From assembly GCA_035545535.1 (NCBI GenBank), contig DASZYF010000106.1:1-18332 (forward strand): a stretch of 18,332 nucleotides of DNA, read 5' to 3'. Origin of the DNA: DASZYF01 sp035545535 (GTDB lineage: Bacteria > Actinomycetota > Actinomycetes > Mycobacteriales > CAJCIY01). Under the pieces are notes generated by a model. That model was given only the letters and a program-made list of their open reading frames with translations, did no database searches and had not been told where the DNA came from. Made by a program: the position numbers and the translations under genes. Numbering within the stretch: position 1 is the stretch's first letter; each line of letters opens with the position of its first letter. Below are positions 5,971 to 12,309 of this stretch, piece by piece.

Positions 5971-6626
5971 GCCCCGCGCTGATCCCACCCGACCCCGACG
6001 GGCAGCGGTACACGACCCTGGGGCGCAGCACACGCCGCACCGGACCCCTGAGCGAGACGTTCAGCGCCGCGACCCCGCCCCCGGTCGACGAGCGTCGCGG
6101 GCTGCTCGGACGGATCGTCGGGGGACGCGCCAGCACCGGCGACACGGGCAACACCGCACACGACGAACACCCCGTGTCCCCGCCCCGTGTCCCCGTCCGG
6201 CGATGGTTCAGCAAAACACCGGCAGACGAGCGTGTCCCCGTGGGGAACGAGGGGGGAGAACGTGGTGACGCCGAGCTCGACACCGCACGTGTCCCCGTGC
6301 ACCAAGAGCAGACAGAAGGTGCACCAGGTCAGCCGCACGTCACCCGTGTCCCCGGCAGCCAAGAGTTGGTCGAAAGTAGGCCGGATCGGGAGCCGATCGT
6401 CCGGCGCCGGCGTGACTGCCGGGTCGAGGGCTGCGACCTGCCGCGTGAGCGCGGCCGTTCGTTGTGCGCGGCGCACCGGAAGCGGCTCAGGCGTCACGGC
6501 GAGCTCACCGCTGACGTCCCGGTCGGTGAGGTCGGCGTGGGGGAGAGCGTCGCCGACGTCGCGCAGCGCCGAGCCGCGGACGAGCGCCGGCACCGCGAGC
6601 TCCTCGAGCGGCTGTCCGACCGGTGA
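5967..6626 (+). CDS. Proline-rich linker protein with C-terminal zinc finger (219 aa)
   Basis: ATG 5967 overlaps the previous stop as ATGA. The N-terminal two thirds are disordered, proline- and threonine-rich, with VPV repeats arising from the GTGTCCCCG repeats in the DNA. The C-terminus has CRVEGCDLPRERGRSLCAAH (C-x4-C-x9-C-x2-H) then RKRLRRHGEL, which looks like a zinc-stabilised, positively charged nucleic-acid-binding module, followed by a charged helix. This finger type is common in actinophage and element proteins of unknown role. Confidence 0.7.
   Translation: MSPALIPPDPDGQRYTTLGRSTRRTGPLSETFSAATPPPVDERRGLLGRIVGGRASTGDTGNTAHDEHPVSPPRVPVRRWFSKTPADERVPVGNEGGERGDAELDTARVPVHQEQTEGAPGQPHVTRVPGSQELVESRPDREPIVRRRRDCRVEGCDLPRERGRSLCAAHRKRLRRHGELTADVPVGEVGVGESVADVAQRRAADERRHRELLERLSDR
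6174..6354 (+). repeat. Five copies of GTGTCCCCG within a coding region
   Basis: Exact 9-mers begin at 6174, 6187, 6232, 6289 and 6346, and all but the first pair are spaced irregularly (45, 57, 57 bp). An inverted GACACGGG-like copy lies near 6141. Four of the five are preceded by C or AC and three are followed by T. They encode VPV/VPG in the linker of the 219-aa protein. They could be binding sites for an element protein, or simple expansion of a coding repeat. Confidence 0.7.
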
Positions 6627-6910
6627 GTGCGCCGTGGATGACGCACACCGACGTCGGGCTGCGGCTGGTCCGGCACTCGACCGGCGCGCTGCTGCGCATG
6701 CAGATCGGTGACCGGGCCGGGGCGCTCGCGGATCTCGCGGCGGCTCGGGAGTCGATCGACGCGCTCGAGGCCCGGCTGCCGGTCGGCCGGCGGACGACGA
6801 GCCTGACCGACGATGAGGCGCGTGCGGCGCTGGACGTGATCGACCGTCGGCGCCGCGTCGAGGACCGGGACCGGAACGAACCTGACGACGACGAGCCCGA
6901 CGACGACTGA
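6623..6910 (+). CDS. Hypothetical protein with acidic tail (95 aa)
   Basis: GTG 6623 overlaps the previous stop (GTGA). Residues 10-55 form a helical hairpin-like region (ALLRMQIGDRAGALADLAAA, then ESIDALEARL); the C-terminus is strongly acidic (NEPDDDEPDDD). An acidic tail like this may mimic DNA or serve as a protein-binding patch, but no partner is evident. It ends the coupled gene run that starts upstream at 4073. Confidence 0.65.
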   Translation: MSAPWMTHTDVGLRLVRHSTGALLRMQIGDRAGALADLAAARESIDALEARLPVGRRTTSLTDDEARAALDVIDRRRRVEDRDRNEPDDDEPDDD

Positions 6911-6935
6911 CCTGTGGGGGGACAGTCGGGCGAGC

Positions 6936-7277
6936 GTGCCGTCCTGCGCGGGCTGCGGATCGGCGCTCGGCTCCGGCCCGGACCTGCGGCGGCACGGTCG
7001 CCGAACGTGCCCGAATGCCTCTAAGGGCACGGGACTTCTGTCGCAAACCCAACTACGTTGGGCTGTCCGCAAACGCGGGCGAGGCCCGCCCCGGCGCGAA
7101 CCAGGACGGGCCTCTTCGGCCACAACCCTTTCGGAGAGAACCATGGCCGCACGTCCCAGCATGACCGCCGAGCAGATGACCGAGCGCATCGAGGCGGAGC
7201 GCGCCGAGCTCATCGACGAGATCGACCTGACGGAAGAGCAGATCCGCACGCTCGCGTCGCTCCTCGGCCCCCGATGA
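6936..7277 (+). CDS. Alternative long ORF starting with a CCHC finger (113 aa)
   Basis: From GTG 6936 the frame reads CAGCGSALGSGPDLRRHGRRTC, a convincing C-x2-C-x12-H-x4-C finger, then runs without a stop through the hairpin-rich leader into the small protein at 7143. The part over the hairpins (LLSQTQLRWAVRKRGRG) looks non-coding. Either this is one 113-aa protein, or a short finger gene has lost its own stop. A strong ribosome binding site before 7143 argues that the downstream portion is made separately. Confidence 0.35.
   Translation: MPSCAGCGSALGSGPDLRRHGRRTCPNASKGTGLLSQTQLRWAVRKRGRGPPRREPGRASSATTLSERTMAARPSMTAEQMTERIEAERAELIDEIDLTEEQIRTLASLLGPR
7006..7114 (+). promoter_or_regulatory. 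Hairpin-rich leader before the recombinase operon
   Basis: Four stems lie within 110 bp. CGTGCCC (7006-7012) pairs with GGGCACG (7025-7031). CCCAAC (7048-7053) pairs with GTTGGG (7057-7062). GCGGGC (7075-7080) pairs with GCCCGC (7084-7089). GAGGCCCG (7081-7088) pairs with CGGGCCTC (7107-7114). The last two are mutually exclusive because they share bases, as in an attenuator; the final stem resembles the intergenic terminators of actinobacterial elements. The direct repeat CGCAAAC occurs at 7042 and 7069. Confidence 0.55.
7143..7277 (+). CDS. Tiny helical protein coupled to the tyrosine recombinase (44 aa)
   Basis: ATG 7143 follows GGAGAG (7133-7138). The product (AARPSMTAEQMTERIEAERA, then ELIDEIDLTEEQIRTLASLL) is one long charged helix, probably a coiled coil. 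Its TGA overlaps the recombinase ATG (ATGA at 7274), so the two are very likely translated together and may act together, for example as a recombination accessory factor. That role is inference. Confidence 0.6.
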   Translation: MAARPSMTAEQMTERIEAERAELIDEIDLTEEQIRTLASLLGPR

Positions 7278-8236
7278 CCGCCGCGCTGGCGGTCCGCGAG
7301 CCGCTGGTGCTCGCGGTCCCACCGTCCGACGTCGACCGGCTCGTCGCCGCGTGGCTGCTCGCGTACTCCAACGCCCGCACCCGCGAGGCCTACGCCGCCG
7401 ACCTCGCGCAGTTCCGCCGCTGGCTCGGCGACGTCGCGCCAGATGCGGAGCTGATCGCCGTCCGGCGCCCTCACCTGGACACATGGGCTCGCTCGCTCGA
7501 GACGAGCGGGCTCGCACCGTCATCGGTCGGGCGCAAGCTCGCCGCCGTGAGCTCGTTCTTCACCTACTGCGTGTCCGTGGAGGTTCTGACCGCGAACCCC
7601 GCGACCTACGTCCGCCGACCGAAGGTCTCGACCGAGGGCAAGACACCTGGGCTCTCACGCGAGGAGGCCGCGCGGCTGCTCGCGCTCGCCGCGGACGCAC
7701 CACCGATGGACGACCTGCTCGTCGCGCTGCTGTTCGTGAACGGGCTCCGGGTGAGCGAGGCGTGCGGGCTCGACGTCGAGAGCATCACCAGCGAGAGCGG
7801 TCACTGCGTCGCGTGGGTCAAGGGGAAGGGCGGCAGCGAGCACCGCGTGCCGTTGCCGCCGCGCGTGTGTTCCGCGCTGGCGCGCGTGCTTGACGGTCGT
7901 GATGACCGGACCGGCCCGCTGCTGGTCTGGTCGCGCACCGGAGCTCGGCTCGACCGGCACCAGGCCGCTCGCAGGGTCAAGGCGCTCGCCCGCAAGGCGG
8001 GGATCGACGGGGTCAGCGTCAGCCCGCACGTTGGCCGGACGACCGCGATCACCGCCGCGCTGGACGCCGGTGTGCCGCTCCGCGATGCGGTCACGTTCGC
8101 CCGCCACGCCGACCCCCGGATGACGCTGCGCTACGACCGGGGCGCCGGCGTGCTGGACCGGCACGGTGCCTATGCCGTCGCCGCGCACCTGGCCGGGGCG
8201 CCGTCGAAGCGGCGCAAGGGAGCTGAGGTCGCGTGA
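7274..8236 (+). CDS. Tyrosine recombinase/integrase, XerC/D-like
   Basis: 320 aa from ATG 7274. The N-terminal SAM-like core-binding domain (about 20-105) has RTREAYAADLAQFRRWL and SVGRKLAAVSSFFTY. The catalytic domain shows Arg159 (NGLRVSEACGL), a lysine at 183 or 185 (WVKGKGGSEHRVPL), His252 and Arg255 (SPHVGRTT), His278 (FARHADPRM) and Tyr287 (LRYDRG), so the set is complete. The usual HxLR box is HVGR here. It cuts and rejoins DNA through a 3'-phosphotyrosine. As the element already has a serine integrase at its end, this enzyme may resolve dimers of the circular form or be the remnant of a nested insertion; no separate att pair was found around it. Confidence 0.92.
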   Translation: MTAALAVREPLVLAVPPSDVDRLVAAWLLAYSNARTREAYAADLAQFRRWLGDVAPDAELIAVRRPHLDTWARSLETSGLAPSSVGRKLAAVSSFFTYCVSVEVLTANPATYVRRPKVSTEGKTPGLSREEAARLLALAADAPPMDDLLVALLFVNGLRVSEACGLDVESITSESGHCVAWVKGKGGSEHRVPLPPRVCSALARVLDGRDDRTGPLLVWSRTGARLDRHQAARRVKALARKAGIDGVSVSPHVGRTTAITAALDAGVPLRDAVTFARHADPRMTLRYDRGAGVLDRHGAYAVAAHLAGAPSKRRKGAEVA

Positions 8237-8331
8237 GCCCTAAGTGTCCTTCCGCGAGATCCCCCGAACCGGGACGGTCCGGGCTCGGCGTGGACGCAGC
8301 GCAGCGTCCGCTCCCCGTGGTTGAGTGAGCT

Positions 8332-9624
8332 GTGCCCTCGGACAGATCGTTCGTCTCCCTGTTCTCAGGCGCAGGAGGACTCGACCTGGGCCTCGAAATG
8401 GTCGGCTGGACGCCGCTCGTCCAGATCGAGTGCGATGACGCCGCCGTCGCGACCCTCGAGCTCGGAGCCCGTCACCGACAGCGCAAGACCAGCGGAAGCG
8501 TTCAGACGCGCGTGATCGCGGCGCCGATCGAGAACGTCGACCCCGTCGAGCTCCGGAAGTCGCTCAAGCTCCGCAAGGGCGCGTTGCCGCTCCTAGCAGG
8601 AGGACCTCCCTGCCAGCCCTTCACCACCCACGGGCTGCGACGGGCTCTCAACGACCGCCGCGCATCGGCCGTCTGGCCGACCTATCTCGACTACGTCGAC
8701 GCGCTGGCCCCGCAAGCCCTGCTGATCGAGAACGTCGACGGGCTGCTCTCCGCCGCGTTGCAGCACCGCCGGCTGCTCGACCGCGGGCGCGAGAGCGAGC
8801 CCATGAAGTGGGAAGAGCGCAAGGGCTCGTTCCTCCACTGGCTGGTCACCGAGCTCACGCAGCGCGGTTACACAGTCTCGTGGGGCGTCGCGGAGGCGGC
8901 TGACTACGGCGTCGCCCAGATGCGCCAGCGAGCCGTCCTGATCGGCGTGCGCGAGAGCAGCCCGTGCTACCTCCCACCGGCGACCCACGGCGGACCCGGT
9001 CAGCCGGCGTTCCGAACGTTGCGCGACGCCCTCACCGGGATCCGCGAGCTGGGCCCCGTCCAGCCGTTGAGCGAGCGGAAGCGCGCCGTCTACGCGCTCG
9101 TCCCGCCTGGCGGCAACTGGCGCGACCTACCGCCCGCCGTGCAAGAGGAGACGATGGGCGGCGCCTACTACGCCGAGGGCGGCAAGAGCGGCTGGTGGCG
9201 ACGCCTGGCGTGGGACCGGCCAGCCCCGACGATCCTCGGGATGCCGGACCACTCGAGCACCGCACTCGTCCACCCGGACGAGGTCCGATGCCTGTCGGTC
9301 AACGAGTGCGCGGCCGTGCAGTCGTTCCCCGCAGAAACCCCATTTGGTGGCACCCCGCGAGCCCAGTACCAGCAGATCGGCAACGCTGTCCCGCCGCTGC
9401 TCGGCGCCGCTCTCGGCCGCCAGATCAGCGCGTTCCTCGACGGAGCCCGGGAGGACGCACCTCCGGCGCCACCATGGCGCCGCAGCTCGGCGAACCGGCG
9501 CATCGGCACGCACGGCTGGGCCCGTCGCGCCAAGGGATCTGGAACACTTCGGGACGTCACCATCAACGTGCAGATACGTGCCGACCACGTGTGGGCTTCG
9601 GAGGACGTTCCCAAAAGTGCCTGA
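8332..9624 (+). CDS. DNA (cytosine-5) methyltransferase of a type II R-M system
   Basis: 430 aa from GTG 8332. Motif I is FSGAGGLDLG at residues 11-20, motif IV GGPPCQPF with the catalytic Cys94, motif VI ENVDG at 133, motif VIII QMRQRAVLIG from 196 and motif X QIGNAVPPLL from 348. The target-recognition region lies between VIII and X. A basic tail of about 70 residues follows motif X, longer than usual. It transfers a methyl group from SAM to C5 of cytosine in a recognition site that I cannot predict. The 95-bp gap before it (8237-8331) has only small imperfect stems, and the start has a weak GAGTGAG site. It overlaps the nuclease gene by 8 bp. Confidence 0.95.
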   Translation: MPSDRSFVSLFSGAGGLDLGLEMVGWTPLVQIECDDAAVATLELGARHRQRKTSGSVQTRVIAAPIENVDPVELRKSLKLRKGALPLLAGGPPCQPFTTHGLRRALNDRRASAVWPTYLDYVDALAPQALLIENVDGLLSAALQHRRLLDRGRESEPMKWEERKGSFLHWLVTELTQRGYTVSWGVAEAADYGVAQMRQRAVLIGVRESSPCYLPPATHGGPGQPAFRTLRDALTGIRELGPVQPLSERKRAVYALVPPGGNWRDLPPAVQEETMGGAYYAEGGKSGWWRRLAWDRPAPTILGMPDHSSTALVHPDEVRCLSVNECAAVQSFPAETPFGGTPRAQYQQIGNAVPPLLGAALGRQISAFLDGAREDAPPAPPWRRSSANRRIGTHGWARRAKGSGTLRDVTINVQIRADHVWASEDVPKSA

Positions 9625-10558
9625 CCTCGACCCCGCTGAGCTCGCCGCGACTGTGCGGCGCCTCGCGGGGATCGAGGAAGGCAACGGACCGGACGACGAT
9701 CACATCGTCGCCGGCGTGCTGGGCTTCGTCGAGCGATTCGACTTCTGGTACGCGCGCGTCATGGCGAATGCGGTCCACGAGTACCGCAAGTTGATCGTCG
9801 CGCGCATCAACCCGTTCATCCGGTCAGCCGAGCTTGGCCACCTCGGCGTCGCGGACGCCGCGCGCCAGCTGGTCGGCGACTACGCCCGCCGCAACTTCGT
9901 CACCGCCGGCGGCTGGGCCATGGAAGAGCTCGCGATCGAAGCGAGCCCGCGGCTGCACAAGTCCGCGACCCGCGGCATCGACGCCGAGTGGTTCGACAAC
10001 GACAACAACGCGCACCACCTGTACGTGCTGAAGAGCGGCACCGTCACCCGAAACTCGGACATTCTTGCCTCGCTCAAGCGCCACGGCCGCCAGGCCGAGC
10101 AGCTGCTGCGCCAGGGCCGCAACAAGCCCGCGATCCACGTCACCTACGGGATCCTCGCCGGGAAGCGATCCTCCTCATTCGCTGACGGTGTCGAGCGGCC
10201 CGCATCGGCGGCGCTATGGGCAGAGATCCTCGGTATGGACGAGGAGCCCGCGATCGAGCTCGCGACGGCTATGGCGAACGCCGCGGGCCGGCTTATGACA
10301 ACAGGCAGCGCGGTCCGGCACATCTCCGCGCTCGAGACGCTCGTTGCCGCGTACATCGAGAACCCCAAAGAGCCCGAGGCCGTCGACTGGGAGTTCATCG
10401 CGCGCCACAACCTGCGCGCCAAGCCCACGTGGGCCAAAGAAGCCGCCGTGCGGCAAGAGCGCGCGCTCGCGGCGCTCGCTGCGACCGGCTATGAGCCCGA
10501 AGAACCGAAGCCGCTCAAAGCACCCACCGACGACCCGGACGACGACGTCGACGCCTGA
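9617..10558 (+). CDS. Type II restriction endonuclease, PmeII-like
   Basis: 313 aa from GTG 9617, inside the 3' end of the methyltransferase gene. The order RINPFIRSAELGHLGVADA, then WAMEELAIEAS, GIDAEWFD and LYVLKSG follows the pattern I know from PmeII-type nucleases. Likely active-site residues are a glutamate in EELAIE, Asp122 and Lys139 (LKSG in place of the classic ExK). The C-terminus ends in an acidic PDDDVDA. Position and overlap with a C5 methyltransferase make the restriction role firm; the PmeII assignment is from remembered sequence pattern and less certain. Such a pair protects against incoming DNA and penalises loss of the element. Confidence 0.82.
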   Translation: MPDLDPAELAATVRRLAGIEEGNGPDDDHIVAGVLGFVERFDFWYARVMANAVHEYRKLIVARINPFIRSAELGHLGVADAARQLVGDYARRNFVTAGGWAMEELAIEASPRLHKSATRGIDAEWFDNDNNAHHLYVLKSGTVTRNSDILASLKRHGRQAEQLLRQGRNKPAIHVTYGILAGKRSSSFADGVERPASAALWAEILGMDEEPAIELATAMANAAGRLMTTGSAVRHISALETLVAAYIENPKEPEAVDWEFIARHNLRAKPTWAKEAAVRQERALAALAATGYEPEEPKPLKAPTDDPDDDVDA

Positions 10559-10694
10559 CCGCGAGCGCCGACCCGGCTTCGCGGTCCAACCATCGGCCTG
10601 ATCCATACCGGGCCGGCGCGGGCTACATCATGTGCCCGTACAGGGCTCCGCGGGGCACCGGTAGAGGCCTCTGGCCGGACCCGGACGACCGTCC

Positions 10695-10700
10695 TACCGT
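10695..10700 (+). promoter_or_regulatory. Candidate leaderless -10 box (TACCGT)
   Basis: TACCGT fits TANNNT and lies six bases before ATG 10707, which has no ribosome binding site. The preceding gap (10559-10694) shows no gene that I can support on either strand. Confidence 0.4.
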
Positions 10701-10706
10701 CCGGCC

Positions 10707-10949
10707 ATGACGACGCTCATCACGCCCCCCTGGGAAGAGATCCGCGCCGACGGAGCTCTCGTCGAGCACGCCCCATCGCACTGCCCCGCCGGTCATCCAA
10801 CGACGCCCGGCCAGGTGCTCGTCGGACACGAACGGTGCGAGTGCCAGGGGCTCGGGAACGGTCACCGGACCTGGCGCTGCTGGACGCTGACCGATGACGG
10901 ACGGTGCAACCGAGTCACCTTCTGGCCGCCCTGCGCGGTCGCACCATAA
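10707..10949 (+). CDS. Small cysteine-rich hypothetical protein (80 aa)
   Basis: ATG 10707, probably leaderless. The product has HCPAGHPTTPGQVLVGHERC followed by ECQGLGNGHRTWRCWTL and a final GRCNRVTFWPPCAVAP. The Cys/His pairs (CPAGH, CEC, WRC, RCN) suggest one or two zinc sites in a ribbon fold with an exposed HRTWRC strand. Proteins of this kind occur widely in actinobacteria without known function. It is an independent cargo gene downstream of the R-M pair. Confidence 0.7.
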   Translation: MTTLITPPWEEIRADGALVEHAPSHCPAGHPTTPGQVLVGHERCECQGLGNGHRTWRCWTLTDDGRCNRVTFWPPCAVAP

Positions 10950-11011
10950 GGGGTGTTCTGCCGCTGTCGGACCGCGGCGTCACACTTCAGCCCGAGAGAG
11001 GGGAGAGGGAC

Positions 11012-11332
11012 GTGGCCGCCAGCAACACGCTGCGCATGTTCGGTTCGATCGACGGCTACGAGGTCACCGCCCTGCTCACGTTCGACCGTCGCACCAGCCG
11101 CGTGATCTCGCTCGACGGCAGCCCACACTTCGAGGTGGCGCTCGAGGAGGCAGAGCCCGGCGCCTACTACAGCGCGATGCCGGCAGGCCCCTCGCTGCCG
11201 TTCGACCCGACGAACGCCGCCAGCGTCATCTGCTGGTTCCTGTACCGCTCCGACGACCCGGAGCTCCTCGGCGACTACCCGCCGAAGTGGGAACGAGCTC
11301 TCGGCCCATCGGGCCCCGGCATCGTCAACTAA
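11012..11332 (+). CDS. Hypothetical protein (106 aa)
   Basis: GTG 11012 is chosen because a long purine stretch (GAGAGAGGGGAGAGGG) ends three bases upstream; the frame is open further back, to 10904, overlapping the previous gene. The product looks alpha/beta: RMFGSIDGYEVTALLTFDRR, then a helix ending EEAEPGAYYSAMP, then ASVICWFLYRSDDPELLGDY. No motif is recognised. Codon use is like its neighbours and it reads as a folded, soluble protein. Confidence 0.65.
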   Translation: MAASNTLRMFGSIDGYEVTALLTFDRRTSRVISLDGSPHFEVALEEAEPGAYYSAMPAGPSLPFDPTNAASVICWFLYRSDDPELLGDYPPKWERALGPSGPGIVN

Positions 11333-11339
11333 GCGCCTC

Positions 11340-11345
11340 TAGGCT
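11340..11345 (+). promoter_or_regulatory. Candidate leaderless -10 box (TAGGCT)
   Basis: TAGGCT fits TANNNT and ends eight bases before GTG 11354, which lacks a ribosome binding site. The arrangement repeats that seen before the genes at 314 and 10707. Confidence 0.35.
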
Positions 11346-11353
11346 GATCTGCC

Positions 11354-11677
11354 GTGACCGCCGCGGATGAGGGCTGGTGCGAGCACGACGAGCGACCCTC
11401 CCTCTGCCCCGTCTGCAACGGCGACGCGCGGCGTCAGCGTGCGGAACGTCGGGCACAGGACAAGGGGACGTCAGCTCCGGCGGACTGGCCCGAGGTGATG
11501 ACCCGGCGAGACTCTGCCTACAGCCTCGGCGTCGTGTCGCACCTGGTGCACTCGTGCTACACGCTGCGGACCACACACGACTGGACTCTCGGCGAGGGAG
11601 ATCTTGAGTGGACACCCTGGGAGGGACGTCCGCGGGACGCACCGTCGCCGTGCGCACATTGCCTCGGACGGCTGTAA
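11354..11677 (+). CDS. Zinc-ribbon-like hypothetical protein (107 aa)
   Basis: GTG 11354, probably leaderless. The N-terminus is EGWCEHDERPSLCPVCNGDA, a C-x-H...CPxC cluster; after a basic helix come SYSLGVVSHLVHSCYTL-like residues and a C-terminal PCAHCLGRL. The terminal Cys pairs could share one zinc site. The sequence has the look of small actinobacterial proteins that accompany restriction or regulatory genes, but I cannot name it. The 68 bases after it (to 11745) separate it from convergent genes and show only a short direct repeat, TTTCGGTG. Confidence 0.65.
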   Translation: MTAADEGWCEHDERPSLCPVCNGDARRQRAERRAQDKGTSAPADWPEVMTRRDSAYSLGVVSHLVHSCYTLRTTHDWTLGEGDLEWTPWEGRPRDAPSPCAHCLGRL

Positions 11678-11745
11678 GCAGCCCGATGATCGCGCGCCGG
11701 ACCTTTCGGTGGACCGCGTCCTAGCGGGATTTCGGTGACGTGCGA

Positions 11746-12309
11746 CTACCGGCCCTTCGCGAAACCCGAGAGCTTGGGCGGCACCTTGTTGATCTCGACA
11801 TACGCCGAGTAGAGCCGAGGCAGGCAGACGATGAAGGACTCCAAGACGAACGTGCCGAGCCCGAGCGCGAGAGCGCCCCAGAACCCGGACAACGTGTTCG
11901 ACAACTTCGGGTCAGACGAGGGCTCCTGAACGTTGAGGCCGACGACGATCGACGCGGCCGCGAGCGCCGCGGCGAGCGCAGCAGTCAACAGGTGAGCGGC
12001 GGTCTCGTCGAGCTGGTCCCGCTCGACCGAGTACCTGTCCGAGTCGACGTCGCTCCACTCCGAGACCTTCATGCGCAGCGTCGACAAGTGCGTGAACGAC
12101 CCGAGCAGCGCGCCGGCTAGAAGAGCGAGCCCGGACAGAAGCGCGGTCGGCGCGCCGAGACGCCAGGAGCGCCCCCAGCCGATAGCGAACACCGCGAGCG
12201 GGATGAAGAGGAGCCCGAACCGGGCCGCGACGTCGGCCCGGCCATGGTTGCGCAGCGCCTTCCAGTGGCCGCGAAGGATCGGCCAGACGTTGAACCGGTT
12301 CGTTCTCAT
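11746..12309 (-). CDS. Four-helix membrane protein of the reverse-strand pair (187 aa)
   Basis: The minus-strand ATG at 12309 overlaps the stop of the partner gene by 4 bp (ATGA). Four hydrophobic segments are visible: FGLLFIPLAVFAIGWG, TALLSGLALLAGALLGSFTH, LLTAALAAALAAASIVVGL and FWGALALGLGTFVLESFIVC. The first and second pairs are separated by a charged 40-residue loop (KVSEWSDVDSDRYSVERDQL). The ends are short and basic. Coupling to a soluble partner, position beside attR and opposite strand to all other cargo suggest an inducible membrane effector, in the manner of RexB or KwaA. I see no sequence match to either; that link is architectural only. Confidence 0.8.
   Translation of the reverse strand: MRTNRFNVWPILRGHWKALRNHGRADVAARFGLLFIPLAVFAIGWGRSWRLGAPTALLSGLALLAGALLGSFTHLSTLRMKVSEWSDVDSDRYSVERDQLDETAAHLLTAALAAALAAASIVVGLNVQEPSSDPKLSNTLSGFWGALALGLGTFVLESFIVCLPRLYSAYVEINKVPPKLSGFAKGR

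Noticed and set aside
4381..6033. 550-aa reverse-strand open frame
   Set aside because: It is the complement of the coupled forward genes, arginine- and alanine-rich with no domain, as expected in high-GC DNA.
5853..7052. 399-aa reverse-strand open frame
   Set aside because: Low-complexity Arg/Ala/Pro composition opposite genes with ribosome sites and zinc-finger motifs; no start signal.
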